Shown here piece after piece: positions 1 through 6,000 of a stretch of DNA of 7,791 nucleotides. The notes under the pieces are model-generated. The model did not search any database. It saw nothing but the letters and a program-made list of their open reading frames with translations, and was not told where the DNA came from. Source of the DNA: an uncultured Acidobacteriota bacterium (lineage in GTDB: Bacteria; Acidobacteriota; JAAYUB01); NCBI GenBank assembly GCA_937925645.1, contig CALAMB010000221.1:1-7791 (forward strand). The letters are read 5' to 3'. Numbering within the stretch: position 1 is the stretch's first letter; the number at the start of each line of letters is the position of its first letter. A program made the position numbers and the translations under genes.

Positions 1-44
1 ATTGACTGACGTGACTGGAGTTCAGACGTGTGCTCTTCCGATCT
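1..44. other. Illumina TruSeq adapter contamination
   Basis: Bases 11-44 match the Illumina read-2/index adapter exactly (beginning GTGACTGGAGTTCAG and ending GCTCTTCCGATCT). Bases 3-10 (TGACTGAC) fit an 8-base i7 index read in reverse complement, and bases 1-2 (AT) fit the next part of the P7 primer. Genomic sequence therefore begins at base 45. Two coding artefacts follow. On the minus strand the adapter translates as EIGRAHV followed by a stop. On the plus strand it gives a false start reading MCSSDL. Both peptides are familiar signs of untrimmed adapter in predicted proteins. The index assignment is inference; the adapter match itself is read directly. Confidence 0.98.
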
Positions 45-3000
45 CGACGCCGGCCAGGACCAGATCGTCGCCGGCGTCCATGCGGTAGGGGCCGCCGGCA
101 TCGGCCGTGGGGGCGACATTGACAATCACGGCGTTGGTCTTGGCGACGCTCGCCAAACCGGTATCGTCCGTGACCCGCACCGTCACCGCGTAACCGTCGG
201 GGGCGTCGTCCGGATAGCGATGGGTGAAAGCGAAGCTCGTGGCTCCGGGCGGGCGAACGACGGTTTCCGGGACCGAGCCGTCGCCCCAATCGACCACGGT
301 CACCACGAAAGCCCCGCTGGAATCCGGATCCGAGAAGGTCCCCTGCAGGCTTACGAGGCTGTTTTCAGGGGCCGGATCGGGGCTCACCGTCAGGGCGTGG
401 ATGACCGGGGCGTCGTTGACCCCGGTGACGGTGATGCTGACCCGTCCTTCGTCCTGGCCCCCCTGGCCGTCTCCGACGAGGTAGGTGAAGACGAAGACGG
501 CGCTCTGGCCTTGGCGCAGATCGTTGAAGCCCTGGCGCGGATCGAAGGTGAAGGTGCCGTTTCCGTTGTCCGTCAGCGTGCCTCTGGTTTCCAGGGTGCT
601 GATGGAAAGGATGCCCAGCAGGTCGCCGTCCGGATCGCCGTCGTTGGCCAGCAGCGCTGCGCTGGTGATGAGGAGGACCTGGTCCTCGCTGGTGCCGAAG
701 GCGTCGTCCACGGCCACCGGGGGCTGGTTGCGCGCCAGGATCGTCGCGCTGCCGTCCTGGAGGGTCAGCACCAGTTCGCCTTCGTTGAGCTGGCTCTCCT
801 CGTTCAGATCGAAATTGCTGGCCCCGTAGGGGGCGTCGGCCCGCACGTGGAAGTCGATCTCGGCGATGCTGCCGGTGCTGCCGGCGGGCAGCGATTCTCC
901 AAGGGTAAAAAGCACGACGTGGATGATTCCCGCAGCCTCGTTCACTGAGGCAGTGATACCCCAGCCGCCGGTGAGCGCTCCCACGTGCACGTCGCCGTCG
1001 GCCACGTCGAACACACGCGTGTCATAGTAGAGATAGATGTCGGCGCCCAGCAAGCCGCCGGCGTCATCCAGGATGGCCAGCGGCACAGTCAAGGTATCGC
1101 CCCGGTAGGCCGTCAGATCGCCGGGGATGGCCAGGAGCGGATCGCGGCCACTGACCACGATGGGCGCCAGGATTCCCGGCAGATCGGGAATCTGCGGAAC
1201 GTTGAGCCCCACCGCCTTGCGGGCCACATAGGCGGCGTCCATGGCGCTGAGGCTGCCGTCGCCGGTCACATCCCCGATGATCACCGGATCCTTCATGCGG
1301 TAGACGGCGGCAAAGCCGCGGTCCCGGCCCACGGCCACCCGGGCGATGTAAGCCGCGTCGAGCCCGCTGTAGACGTGGTTGCCGCTGGCATCGCCGGGGT
1401 AGGCCACCACCTGGACCGCGCTGTCGGTCCGCCCGGCGACGGCCCCCTGGTTGAGCCGCAGGTTTTCCAGATTCAGGACCGCGGCCGAGGCGTAAGGCGC
1501 CGCATCGGGCACGGCCGCCCTCAGGTTGAGGATCTGCACCGGCCCCGAAGCCAGGGGCGTGGCCCCGGAAAGGGAGATGGAGATCCGCCCCGGCTGGCTC
1601 AGATCACTGCTCAGCTTCCAGCTCCCGGGCACATTGGCGCCCTTGAGGATCTGATCGACGTCCAACAGCGCCGTATCGTAGACCAGAACCACCGTCACCG
1701 ACTGGATCCCGGTCCCGTCGCCGAGGACGACCGGAATTCCGGTGCCGGTGGCCGGCAGATTCACGCGCTGGCCCGGTCCACGGCTGAAATCGGGCAGGGA
1801 AACCAGGCGCAGGCCGCTCCCGGCCAGGGTGAAGGTGGTCACATAATCGCCGCCGGCAGCGGCATCCAGATCCCCGTCCAGGCGATTTCCCAACAGATCG
1901 GTGAACCCGTCCTGGGCCCCGCTGAGGGTCAGGGTGTAGGTATCATCCGCCATCACCCCGCCGGTGCGCACGAAGGTGACGCTGGCGGCTGCCGGATCGT
2001 AGATCAGAGACCCGGCTACCGGCCCCACGTTCTGGCCCACCAGGGTCAGGTCGGCGGCGCCGTAGGCCCTGTTGAAGGTGTCGTAGAGATTGAGCCGGCC
2101 GGTATCCAGGGCATAGTTGAAGAAGACCTGCACCCCGCTGGCAAAGGGCGCCACCGCGGTCACCCGCAACAGCGGCACGTCGGAAATGACCACCAGTTCA
2201 CCGGCGGTGGCATCGCTGCCCGCGTTGCCGGCCGGATCGACGGCGGTCGCGGCGACATCGTAGGTGCCCAGGGCCAAGGCCGGGCTGATGGTGCCCTCGG
2301 GCAGGGTCCAGGTGCCGTCGCCGTTGTTCACCGCCGTATAGGCCCTGCCATCCACCACCACTTGGACGACGGCCGCCGGGTCGTTCACCGTGCCGGTCAG
2401 CCGGGGGGCGGCACTGTCGGCTTCTAGGACATCGACCGTGACTGCCGGAGCCGTGGTGTCCACGGTCAGTTCCTTGGAAGTCGCATCCGTACCGCGATTG
2501 CCGGCCCGGTCGACGGCGGCGGCCAGAACTTCGTAGGTCCCGTCGGCCAGTGCCGGTGTGATGCTGCCGGCCGCCAGGGTCCAGGTGCCGTCGCCGTTGT
2601 TCACGGCAGTGTAGACGCGACCCGCCACCGTCACTTCAATGGCCGCCGCCGGATCGTCCACCGTCCCGGCGAGTTCGGGGGCCGTCTCGCGGGTAAGCCG
2701 GCTGTCCACCGTCACCGCCGGCGCCGTGCGGTCGAGGACGAACTGGAAGCCGAGATTGTCGCCCTGGTTGAAGGGATTGCCGGCCTGGTCGGCGATGGTG
2801 CCGAGCAGAATGATGGTATAGACGCCGTCGCTGGCCAGCGGGCTGTCGAAGTAGACCGACAGCACCTTGCCGCCCCATCCCTCGATGCGCGAGGCCGAAA
2901 TCTGCGCGCCGACCGTATTGAGAATCCGCAGATCCGTGCTCTGGCCGTATACCGGCTCGTTGAAGGTGAAGATCGCCGCCGGGGTGGCATCGCGGGTGAG

Positions 3001-6000
3001 CTTGTCGGCCGGGTCCGCGCCGCTGTCCTGTTCCAGGCGCCATCCCACGAAGACCGGCGTCACCGCCTGGATCCGCACCGTCACTTCAGCCGTACTCAGG
3101 GCGCCGGCGACATCCCGGATCGTGTAGGTGAACCGATCGGTTCCCATGCTGCCGGCCGCGAGCCCTTCGAACCTGCCGTTGGGATCGTAGGTGATGGTGC
3201 CGTCCGGATTGAGGGTCACCCGTCCCAGGGTATCCGTGGCATCCACGGAGACGATGCTCAGTACGTCGCCCAGGTCCGGATCGTTGTCGTTGGCCAGCAG
3301 TTCGGCGGCGCCTATGGTGATGGGGGTGTCTTCGTCCGTCATCAGGACATCGTCGCCAGCCGTGGGCGCCTCGTTGCGCCCCTCGATCACCACCGTCACC
3401 GTGGCCGTGGAGGTCCCGCCGCCGACGGTACCGTCGCTGATGGTGTAGGTGAAGCGGTCGTAAGCCCGCTCGCCGGGGGCCAGGTACTCGAAGCGGCCGG
3501 CCGGGTCGTAAACATAGGCGCCGCCGACCACGGACAGGCTTCCCACCAGACCGGCGGTATCCACCGAGACGATGGTCAGCACGTCGCCCAGGTCCGGATC
3601 GCTGTCGTTGGCCAGCAGTTCGGCGGGCGTGATGGTCCGCGGGGTGTCCTCGTCCGTGATGATCTCGTCGTCGGCGGCCACCGGATCGCCCTGCACCGTT
3701 CCCGAAGTGCCGCCGAAGGACCGGGTGGCCAGGGCGCCGGAGACACCCGCGCTGAGGGTAAAGGTGCCGGCGGTGGCATAGGTGTGCGACAACTGGCCGA
3801 GGGCGATGACCGGGTCCGGATAGTCGAACGCGGTGCCGGCATAGATCGCGATCGTGCCGGGATTTTCCAAATCGTAGCGCGCCCAGTCTCCCAGGATGAC
3901 ATCGTCGCGCCAGTCACCGGTGAGGTTCGCCCCGCCGCCGAGGGTCCCCGGAATGTCGTCGAATCCCATGGAGACGGCGGCGCCCGCCGGGAAGCGAAGA
4001 ATCTTGGACATCACGCCCTGGGCGGATCCCAGATACAGCAGGGGCTGCCCCAGGGTCCCCTCCCCTGCCCCGTCAAGGCCGGCAAGGACCAGAAAATCGG
4101 CGTACCCGTCGCCATTGACATCGCCCGCCGGGGCCAGATCCCAGCCGAACCAGCGGCTGACGGCCTCGGCCGGGACATCGATGGACTGGGGCTGCGGATC
4201 GAAGCCCTTGGCCGTGCCGAAGTAGGCAAAAACGGCGCCCTTCTCGCCCGCGTAGGGGGCGCTGACTAGGATGTCCGGAGATCCGTCGCCGTTCAGGTCT
4301 CCCGCCCCGATGGCATCCCAGCCGAACCAGCCGCCGGCGCTCCCCTGGAGGATCTGCAGCGGCGCCGTGGCCAGGCCCTTGGCGGTCCCCAGGAACACGT
4401 AGACCCGGCCGGCCGTGCTGTTTTCTCCGCAGGCGCCGACGATCACGTCCTCGAACCCGTCGCCGTTCAGATCACCGATGGACGCGATGCTGGACCCCAT
4501 CCGGCCGCCGGCCTGCCCGCCCTGGTAGGTCCATGCCGGACTCTGAGCCAACCCGTCGGCCGACCCCAGATACAATTGAACCTTGCCCGCCGCGGAGAGG
4601 ATTTCGAACTGGCCGGTCACCACGTCATCGGCCGGCAGCCCCACCAGCACGTCGTCATAACCGTCGCTGTTGACGTCGCCGGCGGAAACGGCCGCGTAGC
4701 GGAAGGGCGCCGAATTCTTCAGATCCAGGATCTGCCAGGACGCCTTGGTGAGCACGGCCGGCGCGCCCACCGCGCCGGATCCGCCCTTAAAGAGGAAGAC
4801 CGCGCCCTGGACATATTGCGTCTCGTAGGTGATTCCGCTGCCGTCCAGGGCCACCACCGGCCGCTCAATGGCGGTCACCTGGTTGGGCGCCACGACCAGA
4901 ACATCATCGTAACCGTCGCCGTCGACATCTCCGGCCGGCGAGATGGACAGGTCGCTGGCGAAGTTCTGGAAAAGCCCATCGTTGACCCAGTAGCCATCGA
5001 TGATCAGCGCCGGGCTGGCGCTCAACCCACCGGGCGATCCCAGATAGACCACCAGGCGGCTCAACCCGAGTTCCGCCGGAACTCCGATGGTACCTTCCGG
5101 TGTGAAGTAGACGGACTCGGCCACCACCAGATCGTCATACCCGTCGGCGTTGAGGTCTCCCACCGAGACCGCGTGGGCGTCGCCCATGTCGTGGCGCAGC
5201 AGCCAGTTCCCATTGGCCGGTCCGAATACCCGGCTGGGATCATCCCAGAGGATCGACTGCGGCGGGATATAGTCGAGCAAGAGGGTCTGGATCGGGCTGC
5301 CGTCGCCGAAATCGATCTCCACCGTCACTTTGCCGTCCAGGCTTGGCAGGAAGCGATAGGTGGGATCGCGCACCACGATCTGGATGGCGGTGGGCAGGCC
5401 GGTGCGGATGGACGCGTCCACGAAGCTCGGCTCCACCGTCACCTGGTCTTCCGCCGCGGCGAATCCGCCCCCGGCCTGGATGTCGACTTCCACCAACTGC
5501 CCCACCAGGACGCCGGATGTTGGGGCCCCGCCGGCCGCCGCTTCCTGGTAAATGCGATCGTTGATGGTGTCCGTAATCGGCCTGAACGCGGCGGCCTGAC
5601 CGCCCAGGGCCACCTGACCGGCGGCGGAAAGCCGGAGCCGGTTGGCGTAGCTGTCGGTCTGGATGATCACGCTGCGGGCATCGATGCTGCCGCCGGAGAC
5701 GACCTCGAGGTCCCCGTCGAGGACGTCGATTCCGGCCAGAACGATGGAACTGCGGGCATTGACCCTCAGGTCTCCTTTTCCCTCGACCTTGGCGGCAAGC
5801 TGCTTGACTTCGGTGAACAGATCGAAGCCGTGATAGGCCCTGGCCGAAAGGGTGTCGGCGCTGATGAGCGCGCCGGCGCCGCCGAGAATGCCGAAGGCGC
5901 TCAGATCGACGCTGCCTGCCTGGATCCTCGCTTTGGTGGCCCCAGCGCCCGCCCCGTCCGTCTCGCCCAGGACCAGGGCGTTTCCGGCTTCGAGATGGAC

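Noticed and set aside
28..948. Plus-strand open frame of 306 codons
   Set aside because: It starts inside the adapter (MCSSDL artefact) and lies exactly in register with the minus-strand codons, so its stops need sense TTA, CTA or TCA codons, which are rare in this GC-rich gene. The product has no recognisable domain.
1096..1104. RGD cell-adhesion motif (residues 2228-2230)
   Set aside because: It sits at the conserved G-D position that opens cohesin domains, so family structure explains it without a host-integrin role.
985..2427. Plus-strand open frame of 480 codons
   Set aside because: It is also in register with the minus-strand codons and ends where the sense strand uses a rare CTA leucine codon (2425-2427). 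The sense strand carries clear cohesin, dockerin and Ig domains, while the antisense product is low-complexity G/H/R/Q-rich sequence with no domain.
3576..3917. Alternative minus-strand frames (for example 113 codons here, and others at 2636-3043 and 6450-6905)
   Set aside because: They overlap strongly supported domains of the main frame. Their products are R/P/S/A-rich with no motif, as expected of GC-rich shadow frames.
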